From Aquimarina intermedia (GTDB lineage: Bacteria; Bacteroidota; Bacteroidia; Flavobacteriales; Flavobacteriaceae): a DNA stretch of 64,000 nt. The notes beneath the pieces are model-generated. The model saw only the letters and a program-made list of their open reading frames with translations. It ran no database searches and was not told the origin of the DNA. A program made the position numbers and the translations under genes. The stretch lies in contig NZ_VNHU01000006.1 in the NCBI RefSeq assembly GCF_008124785.1, positions 1 through 64,000 on the forward strand, read 5' to 3'. Within the stretch, counting starts at the first letter, position 1, and each line of letters starts with the position of its first letter. Shown here piece after piece: positions 7,987 to 16,473 of the stretch.

Positions 7987-8517
7987 ATGCAACCAACAGA
8001 ACTGATTCTTCAGTTACAACAGAAAAATGAAAAGGCTTTTCAGCGTATCTACGAGTTATATTCGGAAAATACGTTTGGTGTTATCTACAGCATCTTAAAA
8101 GATGAAGTTTTAGCTGAAGAAGTATTGCAAGATGTATTTATAAAAGTATGGGATAATGCAGCACGATATTCAGAAAAAAAAGGAAGATTTTTTACTTGGA
8201 TTTTAAACATTGCCCGCAACGCAGCGATAGATAAAACTCGCTCTAAGGTATTTAAAAACTCAAAACAAAACCAAACAGCCGATTATTTCGTAGATATACT
8301 GGAAGAGAAAAATAGTTTTTCTCATAAAATTGATGCAATCGGCATCCAAAAGTATATTGATGTATTAGAACCTGTTTGTAAAAAACTTATTGATTATCTG
8401 TTTTTTAAAGGGTTTACACAAAAAGAAACGTCGGAGGCACTTGATATGCCATTAGGCACAGTGAAGACAAGAAACCGAAACTGCATTAATAAACTTAGAG
8501 AAATATTGGACGTATAA
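7987..8517 (+). CDS. ECF-type RNA polymerase sigma factor
   Basis: 176 residues with sigma region 2 (residues about 20-85, containing LYSENTFGVIYSILKD, EEVLQDVFIKVW and FFTWILNIARNAAID) and region 4 (about 125-173, GFTQKETSEALDMPLGTVKTR). There is no region 3, as expected for extracytoplasmic-function sigma factors. The next gene, two bases after its stop, encodes an RskA-type membrane anti-sigma factor, so the pair is cotranscribed and the sigma factor is normally held inactive at the membrane. Its targets are not evident. The nearby sodC and the usual role of this group suggest oxidative or photo-oxidative stress, but that is inference. Confidence 0.93.
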   Translation: MQPTELILQLQQKNEKAFQRIYELYSENTFGVIYSILKDEVLAEEVLQDVFIKVWDNAARYSEKKGRFFTWILNIARNAAIDKTRSKVFKNSKQNQTADYFVDILEEKNSFSHKIDAIGIQKYIDVLEPVCKKLIDYLFFKGFTQKETSEALDMPLGTVKTRNRNCINKLREILDV

Positions 8518-8519
8518 TT

Positions 8520-9320
8520 ATGGATAGTAAAAACTATATAGACTCTGGAATTCTTGAATTGTATGTGTACGGTGCCCTTTCTGAAAAAGAAAGCATGGAA
8601 GTTTCACAGGCATTGCAGCAGCATCCCGAAATACGTGCCGAAGTTGAGGCAATAGAGCGTTCCTTAACTCAATTGTCTACCGCAGCAGCACCTTATCAGC
8701 CGGATCAGGTATATCAGCAAATTAAAACAAAATTAAATTTTAAGGATCAGGAGGTAGCCATGATTCCTATCACTCGCAAACGTACCAACTGGCCTGCCTA
8801 TATTGGTTGGGCTGCATCTGTGGCATTGCTTATCGGATTGTTTATACAATTTGACAAGAACAAAGAGCTACGTCAGGAAGTGGTACAATCTCAAATTGAA
8901 AAAAATCTCCTCGAAGGTAAAATTCAGGTGGCTGAAGAAGACTTGACAAAAACCAAAACTATTCTTAGCGTGCTGCGTAACAAGGATGTGATCGAAGTGC
9001 CATTACAAGCACAACAAGTAGCTCCTGAAGCATATGCCGCCGTATATTGGGATAAAGAGAGTCAGACTGCCTATATTGATGTTGCCGGTTTGCCTACGCC
9101 TCCCCCGGGAAAGGTGTATCAGGTATGGTCATTAAAATTAGATCCTCTGACGCCAACAAGCTTGGGTACATTGGATAGTTTTAACGAAGAAGCAACAAAG
9201 GTTTTTGCCTTAAACAATGCCAACGAATCTGAAGCATTTGGTATTACACTGGAGCCTGAAGGAGGTAGTGAATCTCCTACTATGGAACAATTATATACCT
9301 TGGGTGTGGTAAACTCATAA
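8520..9320 (+). CDS. RskA-type transmembrane anti-sigma factor
   Basis: 266 residues. The N-terminal part (ILELYVYGALSEKESMEVSQAL) is the zinc-free anti-sigma helix bundle of the RskA kind. One membrane helix follows at about 92-110 (AYIGWAASVALLIGLFIQF), then a coiled-coil stretch (112-150), then the periplasmic RskA domain with YAAVYWDKESQTAYIDVAGL, GKVYQVWSL and AFGITLEPEGG. It holds the ECF factor encoded two bases upstream at the inner membrane and would release it on a periplasmic signal through proteolysis. Length and domain order are typical. Confidence 0.93.
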   Translation: MDSKNYIDSGILELYVYGALSEKESMEVSQALQQHPEIRAEVEAIERSLTQLSTAAAPYQPDQVYQQIKTKLNFKDQEVAMIPITRKRTNWPAYIGWAASVALLIGLFIQFDKNKELRQEVVQSQIEKNLLEGKIQVAEEDLTKTKTILSVLRNKDVIEVPLQAQQVAPEAYAAVYWDKESQTAYIDVAGLPTPPPGKVYQVWSLKLDPLTPTSLGTLDSFNEEATKVFALNNANESEAFGITLEPEGGSESPTMEQLYTLGVVNS

Positions 9321-9340
9321 CTCAATAAATTGATACTTTA

Positions 9341-9482
9341 AAACACGAGGCTATCTATAAAGTCAATTCTTCTGTCAACACAAGTGAAGTCGAGAGATAC
9401 ATATATTGGATTTCAATACATTTCGACTCCGCTCAATGTGACATTTTTTTTAAAAATACCCTTTTTAGATAGCCTCGTGTTT
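9341..9482. repeat. Terminator stem with a REP-like element inserted in its loop
   Basis: A perfect 16-bp inverted repeat, AAACACGAGGCTATCT (9341-9356) and its complement (9467-9482), brackets 110 bp. Inside lies a second, imperfect inverted repeat: TGTCAACACAAGTGAAGTCG-type sequence at 9373-9399 against CATTTCGACTCCGCTCAATG-type at 9418-9444. The inner element is of the kind dispersed through flavobacterial intergenic regions. Without it, the outer arms would make an ordinary bidirectional terminator between the sigma/anti-sigma operon and the small minus-strand gene at 9520. Confidence 0.75.
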
Positions 9483-9519
9483 ATAATCTTTTAGCTACCA
9501 ATTCGATCTAAGCAAACCA

Positions 9520-9672
9520 TCAATGGGTAAGATTGTAATATAGGTGACCCGCACAATATCCTATTAAAAGGGTCAACAGAATCGCATACGAAGCTAAACT
9601 GATCCAAAATGCTATACTATTCTTACCAAAAAGCGAGGTTGACGAGAGCGTCTTAATTTTTACTTTACTCAT
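9520..9672 (-). CDS. Small single-pass membrane protein (50 residues)
   Basis: A 50-codon frame beginning MSKVKIKTLSSTSLFGKNS, then a membrane helix at about residues 20-42 (IAFWISLASYAILLTLLIGY), ending YYNLTH. Basic residues before the helix predict the N-terminus inside. It is preceded at the right distance by a promoter with TTG, 18 bp spacing and TATATTTA, and followed by the long inverted repeat at 9341-9482. Function is unknown. The promoter, start, helix and stop fit together, so a real gene is likely even though it is short. Confidence 0.55.
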   Translation of the reverse strand: MSKVKIKTLSSTSLFGKNSIAFWISLASYAILLTLLIGYCAGHLYYNLTH

Positions 9673-9690
9673 ACGTACAGGTTTTGACTA

Positions 9691-9719
9691 TAAATATAAA
9701 ATTTTAAAATTTGTTACAA
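9691..9719 (-). promoter_or_regulatory. Promoter of the 50-residue membrane protein
   Basis: Read on the minus strand: TTG (9719-9717), 18 bp, TATATTTA (9698-9691), one base off TAnnTTTG. The ATG at 9672 follows 18 bp after the -7 box. Confidence 0.5.
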
Positions 9720-9789
9720 GAATTGGTGCTTTCTCTTGAACAAATTTTATTTTAAAGCACACTGTATTTTTCATTAATACTGACCACTA

Positions 9790-10455
9790 TTATTTAAGCA
9801 ACTTAACTACTACGAATTCTCTATGGACCATGCTTCCATCCTTACTTTGCACAACCTCTTCTAATTCTTTAGTTTCTGAGATTGTAAACCCAGTAGTTTT
9901 AATCAGCTTTTTTACATCTTCAAGCTCATATAGTGTGAAACCATGTTTTGCAAAGGAGAGTCCTTTCATAAATTTCTTAGTAGCAAACGTCAGAATAAAA
10001 TTTCCGTTAGGTCTCAAAACTCTACAAAGTTCACTTAGATAAGTTTTGGGATTTTGCCAGAAATAAATTGTATTGACCGTCATAATGGTTTCAAACGAAT
10101 GATCTGAAAAAGGAATATGTTTGCCGTCATAGAGCTGAAAACTGATATCATTATCTGATACGAAATGTGCATTGATCTCTTTTGCCTGATAATGCATGAC
10201 TTCAGATATTTCCAACCCAAAATAACTAAGATTTGAAAATTTCTTCAAGAGATATACTAAGTGCCCGCAATTACCATGTCCGATTTACAAAAGGTTATTA
10301 CTATTTTCCTCAGGAATCAAATCGATTGAAGCTCTAATCATTTTTGCATTGGTGGAGTCCATCCGTTTCCCCATCTCAGTTCCTGCTTCACCCTCTGGAC
10401 AGCTTAATTGTCTGACAATTTCCTTTGCTTCATTATCTTCATTCCTTTTTTTCAT
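9790..10455 (-). pseudogene. Class I SAM-dependent methyltransferase gene with one in-frame stop codon
   Basis: The minus-strand frame from ATG at 10455 to the stop at 9790 codes for 221 residues and is broken only by TAA at 10287-10285 (codon 57). Directly after the stop the frame continues IGHGNCGHLVYLL, which is methyltransferase motif I (the SAM-binding glycine loop), followed by FGLEIS (acidic motif II), DGKHIPF, TIYFWQNP and LRPNG-F. The stop sits where related enzymes have a residue such as Glu before the glycine loop, so a single GAA to TAA change would explain it. The downstream ATG at 10248 would give a 152-residue product without motif I, which could not bind SAM. A sequencing error is possible. 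Confidence 0.8.
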
Positions 10456-10479
10456 CCCTTGGTTTACTACAAAGATTAT

Positions 10480-10992
10480 TCACAAAACTTCAAGCTCAAA
10501 CAAACAGACCGGGGCAGTTTTATAATGATCAGGTAAACTGCTGGTATCCTTTAAATCCTGCATTCCCAAAAAATCAAACCCTGCGTTGGTATAGTGCGCT
10601 ATTAATTTTTGATTATCGCCTAATGTATCCAATCGCACAAATCGTTTGTCATGTTGCTTCGCATACTCTTTGGCCCAAGTTACGACGGACTTCACAAAAT
10701 TATGTCCACGATATTTCGGATTTGTTGCAATACGGTGTATATATACCGCGGCATCCTTATTTTTTTCTTCCCAGATTTGTGCATCGCTAAAGGTGGTTGC
10801 CCAAACACAAGCAACGTCTCCTTCAATCAGTAGCTTCCATTGATGATTATCCTGAATCTCCCCAATCACCATATCCCGATCAAATTCCGGCCAAACCACT
10901 ACCGTATTTTTTGCTTTTTGATAAGCAGTTGCTATAGCATACAGTTCAAAAATTGTTTCCAGATCTCGTATCGTGCTGTTTGTTATGTTCAT
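10480..10992 (-). CDS. GNAT-family N-acetyltransferase
   Basis: 170 residues with the GNAT core: acceptor-side strands WKLLIEGDVACVWATT, the AAVYIHRIATNPKYRGHNFVKSVVTWA segment carrying the acetyl-CoA-binding loop (R/Q-x-x-G-x-A-like YRGHNF), and the C-terminal HYTNAGFDFLG motif. It transfers an acetyl group from acetyl-CoA to an unknown amine. Its start lies 3 bp after the stop of the upstream Ada-like gene, so the two are cotranscribed; a link to repair of alkylation damage is possible but not shown. The broken methyltransferase follows downstream. Confidence 0.88.
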   Translation of the reverse strand: MNITNSTIRDLETIFELYAIATAYQKAKNTVVVWPEFDRDMVIGEIQDNHQWKLLIEGDVACVWATTFSDAQIWEEKNKDAAVYIHRIATNPKYRGHNFVKSVVTWAKEYAKQHDKRFVRLDTLGDNQKLIAHYTNAGFDFLGMQDLKDTSSLPDHYKTAPVCLFELEVL

Positions 10993-10995
10993 TGT

Positions 10996-11865
10996 TTATA
11001 GAGTTATTGGTTTTTCTTGATTTGCATGTTCCCATCCTATAAGTGTTGCTTTTTTAGTGGGTCCCCAACGATACCCTCCCAATACTCCTGAGGCTTGTAT
11101 AACCCGATGACAAGGAATCAGAAAAGCTACCGGATTACTGCCAATTGCCGTGCCTACAGCTCTTGCTGCCCTTGGCTGTTGAATACTTTTGGCAATCGCT
11201 CCATAGGTTGTGAGTTGTCCTTGCGGAATTTTAAGTAAGGCTTCCCACACTTTCAACTGAAAATTTGTTCCTTTAATATGCAAAGGCACTTTGTTGGTTA
11301 CTTTTTGATCTGTAAAGAAAGCTTCAGCTTGAGCATGCAATTGATTGCGTGCTTTTATAATTGTAGCTTGTGGAAAATCATTACGAATTGTCTCAATTTG
11401 TGTAGTCTCACCAGTTTTAAATGCCAGATGACATATGCCCTTTTGCGTTGCAGCGATAAGCAGTGTCCCAAACGGACTTGAAATGCTGTCAACGTACAAT
11501 GACAAAGATTTACCTTCGTTTTTGTATTCGGCCGGCGTCATGCCTTCAATACTTACAAATAAATCATGTAATCTACTTGAGCTTGACAATCCGGTCATAA
11601 TGGTCGTATCAAGAACAGTGGCTTGTTCTTGACGTAAAATAGCTTTAGCATGCTCAATGCTGATATATTGCAAGAATTTCTTCGGACTTGTACCTGCCCA
11701 TTGTGTAAAAATACGTTGAAAATGATGCGGACTCATATGCACCTGACTAGCTAATACGGCCAAGTCTGGTTGCTCGGTGTAATTTGACACCAGATATCTG
11801 ATAGCTTTTGCTATACGTTCATAATTGATATGTTTCTGCTCAGTCATACGTTTTATATCTATCAC
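10996..11865 (-). CDS. Ada-like fusion: AraC-type HTH plus O6-methylguanine-DNA methyltransferase
   Basis: 289 residues. Residues about 15-115 form an AraC-type double HTH (LAVLASQVHMSPHHFQRIFTQWAG, SPKKFLQYISIEHAKAIL). Residues about 120-280 are a methylguanine-DNA methyltransferase with the active site PCHRV (acceptor Cys252) and the following GVLGGYRWG. The enzyme removes alkyl groups from guanine-O6 onto its own cysteine. It lacks the N-terminal zinc/Cys domain with which E. coli Ada senses methylphosphotriesters, a common architecture in Bacteroidota, so the regulatory signal may differ. The second methionine (residue 7) is an alternative start. It is first in an operon with the GNAT gene. 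Confidence 0.92.
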   Translation of the reverse strand: MIDIKRMTEQKHINYERIAKAIRYLVSNYTEQPDLAVLASQVHMSPHHFQRIFTQWAGTSPKKFLQYISIEHAKAILRQEQATVLDTTIMTGLSSSSRLHDLFVSIEGMTPAEYKNEGKSLSLYVDSISSPFGTLLIAATQKGICHLAFKTGETTQIETIRNDFPQATIIKARNQLHAQAEAFFTDQKVTNKVPLHIKGTNFQLKVWEALLKIPQGQLTTYGAIAKSIQQPRAARAVGTAIGSNPVAFLIPCHRVIQASGVLGGYRWGPTKKATLIGWEHANQEKPITL

Positions 11866-11970
11866 AAATATGAAAAAGACAGCTCAAGCGTACAATCCAT
11901 TTCTTGCGATTGTGATAAAATTAGTGTTTTGTATTACATCTTCTAATTCTAATATATACCCTGAACTGAA

Positions 11971-12056
11971 AAATCCTCTAGCTCAAAAAGAGCACAGAGG
12001 ATTTAAACTAAGGGCAAAAAAAGGAAGGCTTGCTTGAGAACCACCTCAAACAAGCC
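11971..12056 (-). terminator. Two tandem terminators of the TonB/DUF4331 operon
   Basis: On the minus strand the first hairpin is GGCTTGTTTGAG-type (12056-12045) with CTCAAGCAAGCC (12038-12027), followed by a run of Ts at 12022-12016. The second pairs AAATCCTCT with AGAGGATTT (12004-11996 / 11979-11971) around an inner GCTC/GAGC stem and runs into TTTTT. Both are downstream of the gene ending at 12110. Confidence 0.75.
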
Positions 12057-12109
12057 GTCTCCTTAAACAACATCCAAAAACAAACCATGGATCTTCATAT
12101 ACTTAGCAA

Positions 12110-14335
12110 TTAAAAACTGTATGTGATACTTGCTTTCAAAAATCTTGAGGTTCCCGGTGTAAAGTGAATTTCTTCTACCGGTTCTGTCTCATTAGCCAAT
12201 CTTGAGGTAGTCGCGAATTGTGTTTCATTCCACTCCACATCAAACATATTATCCATCGATACACCCAACGTAATATTGCTGAGGGTATAACTCACATTGG
12301 CATCAGTTACAAAATAACCTTTGGCCACTATACTGTTATCCTCATTGGCTGCTCTATCTCCCAAATAACGATATCGAATTCCGCCAGAAAAATTATTCAA
12401 ATTATCTACACCGAGTCCGCCCGCCACTGTAACTTTTGGAGCTAAGGGAATATAATCTTCGCCCGTTTCAGCTTCTTTGCTGCGTGCATGCGTATAGGTA
12501 AAATCACTATCGAGAAACAACCAATCGTTCATTTGGTATCGCGCGCTAAAATCTACACCCAATCGTCTTGTTGCTCCGCTAGGTTCTACGACACCTTCAT
12601 CTCCCACATATACAAACTCTTGCTCTAAATCTAGTATCCATAATGCTGAACTTAGAAAGATTTTGGGAACAGGTTTCCAATACAGACCTAAGTCAGCTCC
12701 GCTTGCCTTGGGCAAGGTTTCTCTGCCATTTTGTAGTACGACCACACGAGTATCATTACTATGAAAACCTATCCCTGCCTTGAAGAACAAATTCAGATTA
12801 GAGGTCGCAGCATAATCCAACCGTAGTTTTGGGCTGATCAAAGTTTCAGTTTCTGCAGTTGATTCATAAGTAGCTGCTAGTTCATCTTCATAGATGTTTT
12901 TGAAATAGTCCAGACGCAATCCGGGTGTTATTTTAAGTTTTCCTCGTGTGATTTCAGCTTCCAAAAAGCTAAAAATATTGGTCTCATCGATAGCTCCGAG
13001 TTGCTCATACGCTAATACGGTTTTACGATTGAGTGTTTTAGATAATTCGATATCATCTACGGCATCATATCGCATCCCAAAACCTGCTTTTGCGTCTATT
13101 TCTGTGCCACCAACCACATAGTTGTTTGTCAATGTACTGGTAATACCCATGAGATTACGAGATTCGTATTGTTTGATTTGATCTCCGTTAACAGGGTCAT
13201 TTAAGAAAAATGTAAAATTAGAGAACAATAAAAAGTCATACTTGCTGACATACGCCTGAGCTCTAAACGTTGAATTGGCAGTCAAATATTTGGTGAATGT
13301 TGCATTCACATTACTACGCGAAGTTTCGCCACCTTCAGTAGCGTCTATGGCGCCAAATCTGGAAATGATTCCTTGTGCTACTGCGCGTTCAGGAATTTGA
13401 CCCGAGGCGTCCCATCGACTTTTGAAATATGATGCCGAAATCTCAAATTGTTGCGTATCGAAGACTTTTTTGTATTTACCAAAAAGATTAAGACGATTAA
13501 AGTTTTGCGGAGCCTCAAACGGTCCGTTCCCCTCCATATACTCTATGGCTGTAATAAATTGTTCATCATCATTTTTTGGACTCCAGTTAAATAAACCAAC
13601 GGTACGCAAGGTATTAAAATCTCCTGCCTCAACCTTAATCTTGTTTTGCTCAAACCGATCAGTTGTTTGAAAAGCGATATATCCTGCGGTATTAAAGTTT
13701 CCTTGCGTAGCATAATAAGGTCCTTTATCAAATTCCATACGATCCATAGTTTCCGGAATCACAAAATGTAAATCAGCATAGCCCTGACCATGTGCATGAG
13801 ACACCATGTTTACCGGCATACCATCTACTGTAATACGCACATCGGTCCCATGATCTACATCAAATCCACGTAGAAATATTTGCTCTGCTTTACCTCCCCC
13901 AGCATGTTGTCCTATAAATAAACCGGGAACACGCTGTAGTAATTCCTGCGAAGAATTCACCGGGTTAATGGTATTGTCAAACTTTTCTATCGTTTGCAAA
14001 GGGTTAAGCTCTTGTTGTAAGACCATTTCATCCAACTGAAAAACTTTAGATTTTATCTGAAATGTAGTAGCTCCTGATAGCATACGCTCGTTGAGTACGA
14101 TATCCTCAGGTTCAAATCCGAGTAATCTCAGTTTCAACGTATCTCCAACACTATTCTGAATTAATGAAAAGCTACCGTTTTCTAAGGTATGCACATGTTT
14201 TTGAGAATTCGTGTTGTATACATAAACTTCGGCAACAGGTAGTTCAAATTCGTCTAGAATCACCCCTTGCACCAGACGCTCCTGACCCTGAACCACGATG
14301 CTCAGTAAAAAAAATAGCATAGTAGGGTATCTCAT
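12110..14335 (-). CDS. TonB-dependent outer-membrane receptor
   Basis: 741 residues. A signal peptide (1-17) is followed by a carboxypeptidase-like regulatory domain (about 20-95) and a plug domain: the NSSQELLQRVPGLFIGQH region, IFLRGFDVDHGTDVRITVDGMPVN, and a His-rich SHAHGQGYADLHF. The 22-stranded barrel ends in the C-terminal aromatic ASITYSF. It imports a ligand across the outer membrane using TonB energy. It is the last gene of an operon with two DUF4331 genes and a TPR lipoprotein, 22 bp after the latter. The histidines in the plug hint at a metal or cofactor, which is inference; no siderophore-type signature is seen. Confidence 0.92.
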   Translation of the reverse strand: MRYPTMLFFLLSIVVQGQERLVQGVILDEFELPVAEVYVYNTNSQKHVHTLENGSFSLIQNSVGDTLKLRLLGFEPEDIVLNERMLSGATTFQIKSKVFQLDEMVLQQELNPLQTIEKFDNTINPVNSSQELLQRVPGLFIGQHAGGGKAEQIFLRGFDVDHGTDVRITVDGMPVNMVSHAHGQGYADLHFVIPETMDRMEFDKGPYYATQGNFNTAGYIAFQTTDRFEQNKIKVEAGDFNTLRTVGLFNWSPKNDDEQFITAIEYMEGNGPFEAPQNFNRLNLFGKYKKVFDTQQFEISASYFKSRWDASGQIPERAVAQGIISRFGAIDATEGGETSRSNVNATFTKYLTANSTFRAQAYVSKYDFLLFSNFTFFLNDPVNGDQIKQYESRNLMGITSTLTNNYVVGGTEIDAKAGFGMRYDAVDDIELSKTLNRKTVLAYEQLGAIDETNIFSFLEAEITRGKLKITPGLRLDYFKNIYEDELAATYESTAETETLISPKLRLDYAATSNLNLFFKAGIGFHSNDTRVVVLQNGRETLPKASGADLGLYWKPVPKIFLSSALWILDLEQEFVYVGDEGVVEPSGATRRLGVDFSARYQMNDWLFLDSDFTYTHARSKEAETGEDYIPLAPKVTVAGGLGVDNLNNFSGGIRYRYLGDRAANEDNSIVAKGYFVTDANVSYTLSNITLGVSMDNMFDVEWNETQFATTSRLANETEPVEEIHFTPGTSRFLKASITYSF

Positions 14336-14357
14336 GATAGTAGATTTACAATGGGTT

Positions 14358-15650
14358 TTATAGCTGTTGAATACGTTTGGTCAGTACAGGACCTAATTCA
14401 TAAGTGCTTTCTAATAAGCTTTCTTTAATTGGAAGCATCTTATATTCTAATTTATTCGACTTATATACCTCAGCGATATGAAACTGTGCTTCGGGTTCAA
14501 ATGTCTTATCAGCTATATGATCTTCTACAATCGTCAATGCTTTTTTATGTTCTCCTTTTAAATGATAGATATAGGCTAACAAATCATAGGTTTGTGGTGT
14601 GGGTCTATTCGCGACTTCTTTTTGAGCTAAAGCCAAAGCTTCATCAAACTTGCTATGTTCTTCGGCTATTAGTAACGCTACCGGAATATTATACATATCA
14701 CCATAGCTATCTTCTTTTACAACCTTTAAAAATGCCTGAATTTCTTTTTCTTTAGTGATTGCCTTATTTTCAAACTCCGCTAATTCTGCTTTAAACAAAT
14801 GATAATCCGGAGATTGATGTGTCTGCATAACCGATGCAATAATCCTACCCGCCTCTTGTGTATTATGCTCATGAGAGTATACAATCCAGGCAATTCCTTT
14901 TTTAGCATACGCGTTTGAAGGATCAATAGCTAAGGCTTTAAGGTAGTGTGCATACGACGCTTTAAGATTACCTGCATGACCATAATAATCTGCAAGGTTA
15001 GTATATGTCCAAAGCATCAATTCATCATCCTTACTCTGTATGGCAATCACTTTGGCTTTTTCCATATATTTAATGGTTGCATCGAGATTCCCTTTGTAAT
15101 CATTCCATTTTGCCAATCGAATTAAAAAATTAAAATCCTTTTGATCTACAAACTGATGGAGATATTGTTCGGCTTCGAGATAATTTCCTAATTCCATAGC
15201 AACATCAAAAAGCACCATCTGAGTTTCTTTTTTATTTTGATCCAGAGACAGAGCTTCAATCGCTCTGGACTCTGCTTCCAAAAAGCGATGTTGCGAAATG
15301 TAATTTCTAGCCAGTGCAAGTAAATATTCTTCTTTTTTAATAGCGGCAATAGTGACACCTTTTCTCAGAATCTTTTCAGAATTTTTGAGGTATTTTATAT
15401 CTCCCGTAATTTGAAAAAGTTGAGAATATGCTGTACTCACAGGATGAATTGCCATAATCCTTGTCGTGTCTGCATCAAGTTTGCCATTCCAAAAATTTAA
15501 TCTTATTTGTGCGTTTTTCAGGGCTGATGTATCATTCGATTGCAGATACATAGCATAATCATTAGGATCTGTTAATTTTGGTTCGCTCGTTGTACATGCT
15601 ATAAAGCTTATACCAAGTGCTAGTAGACTGGTTAAGGTTTTTAAATTCAT
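14358..15650 (-). CDS. TPR-repeat lipoprotein
   Basis: 430 residues with a lipobox FIAC (Cys19), then a mostly helical protein with repeated TPR-type units: LALARNYISQHRFLEAESRAIEAL (about 107-130), AIKYMEKAKVIA, LKASYAHYLKALAIDPSNAYAKKGIAW (about 225-255) and LAYIYHLKGEHKKALTIV (about 370-388). TPR proteins act as scaffolds for other proteins. It sits between the DUF4331 pair and a TonB receptor, suggesting an envelope-attached partner of the uptake system. Exact role unknown. Confidence 0.88.
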   Translation of the reverse strand: MNLKTLTSLLALGISFIACTTSEPKLTDPNDYAMYLQSNDTSALKNAQIRLNFWNGKLDADTTRIMAIHPVSTAYSQLFQITGDIKYLKNSEKILRKGVTIAAIKKEEYLLALARNYISQHRFLEAESRAIEALSLDQNKKETQMVLFDVAMELGNYLEAEQYLHQFVDQKDFNFLIRLAKWNDYKGNLDATIKYMEKAKVIAIQSKDDELMLWTYTNLADYYGHAGNLKASYAHYLKALAIDPSNAYAKKGIAWIVYSHEHNTQEAGRIIASVMQTHQSPDYHLFKAELAEFENKAITKEKEIQAFLKVVKEDSYGDMYNIPVALLIAEEHSKFDEALALAQKEVANRPTPQTYDLLAYIYHLKGEHKKALTIVEDHIADKTFEPEAQFHIAEVYKSNKLEYKMLPIKESLLESTYELGPVLTKRIQQL

Positions 15651-15751
15651 TAGATTTAGTTTTTGAAGATGTTGTTGTTGTTTGGTAAATAGAATAAGGT
15701 GTTGAGCTGTTTTAAGTTTGGTCGTTTGCTCAATTAAGTGATCAAAAAGTA

Positions 15752-15807
15752 GACTGGGCGTATCAAGGGTTTATCGTACTTACGTGCTGATAGAAATATG
15801 CCCAGTC
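15752..15807. repeat. Inverted repeat inside the DUF4331/TonB operon
   Basis: GACTGGGCGTAT (15752-15763) and ATATGCCCAGTC (15796-15807) pair over 12 positions with one G-T pair and a 32-bp loop. It lies in the 178-bp gap between the second DUF4331 gene and the TPR gene. On the minus strand it is followed by ACTTTTTG, so it may work as a partial terminator that lowers expression of the distal genes, or as an mRNA stabiliser. Confidence 0.55.
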
Positions 15808-15828
15808 CTTAACTTTTATAGGGTTTTA

Positions 15829-16446
15829 TTAGATACTATGAGGTGCCTCTAAGTATGGGAAATTGTTAGAGGGTGTCTCCCCTTCATTACTAACACCATC
15901 GGTTACTAATATTGGTAAATCTGCTACTCCGTCCCCGTTAGTGTCCTGTCCGTTAAAACGTGCTCCTGTTTCTCCTCCAAATAATAAAATCAAAGTAACA
16001 TCGATCACATCATCGGTTAGATTTCTACCGGTTAACACATTAGTGCCATCATAATAAGTAGTAGGTAAATCCGGAGCAACCTGTAATACATCTGTAGCTA
16101 AAATTGTAGTCAAGGTTGTGGCGTCTAATCCAAGAATATTGTTTTCATATTCTGCACCGAAAGCTGCGTGTAATGCTACTGCCTGATTTAGAAATAAAGG
16201 TTGAAATTTTGCAGTTTGTTCAGAAGGAATCGTCACATTAAAACTGTTTTTCGTTTCTGATGAACCACTCAAAACTGTATTGATACCAGGACGTCCCATT
16301 TGATCTTGCTGGCTGTAAGTTCCGCTAAAATCTGCGGTCATCATTTCCATTTCGTTAGTCATACCATCATCATCATTTCCACAACTACCGACTGCTGCTG
16401 CTAATACTATTGATGCTGCTAAATATTTTATTGTATGTAATTTCAT
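15829..16446 (-). CDS. DUF4331-family lipoprotein (C-terminal half of the family fold)
   Basis: 205 residues. Its lipobox is VGSC (Cys22), followed by a low-complexity acidic/Met segment. The body starts QDQMGRPGINTVL and continues SFNVTIPS, LDATTLTTILATDVL, and ends GRNLTDDVIDVTLILLFGG and NFPYLEAPH. These blocks correspond to the second half of typical DUF4331 proteins, in which a single chain of about 400-500 residues contains both parts. Here the halves are separate genes, the upstream one carrying the first half. Function of the family is not known; its position with a TonB receptor and TPR lipoprotein suggests surface binding or uptake. Confidence 0.82.
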   Translation of the reverse strand: MKLHTIKYLAASIVLAAAVGSCGNDDDGMTNEMEMMTADFSGTYSQQDQMGRPGINTVLSGSSETKNSFNVTIPSEQTAKFQPLFLNQAVALHAAFGAEYENNILGLDATTLTTILATDVLQVAPDLPTTYYDGTNVLTGRNLTDDVIDVTLILLFGGETGARFNGQDTNGDGVADLPILVTDGVSNEGETPSNNFPYLEAPHSI

Positions 16447-16473
16447 AATTTTAATTTTTAAATAAATGATTGC

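Noticed and set aside
10425..10790. 121-residue plus-strand frame
   Set aside because: Antisense to a GNAT acetyltransferase with full motifs and to the start of the methyltransferase relic.
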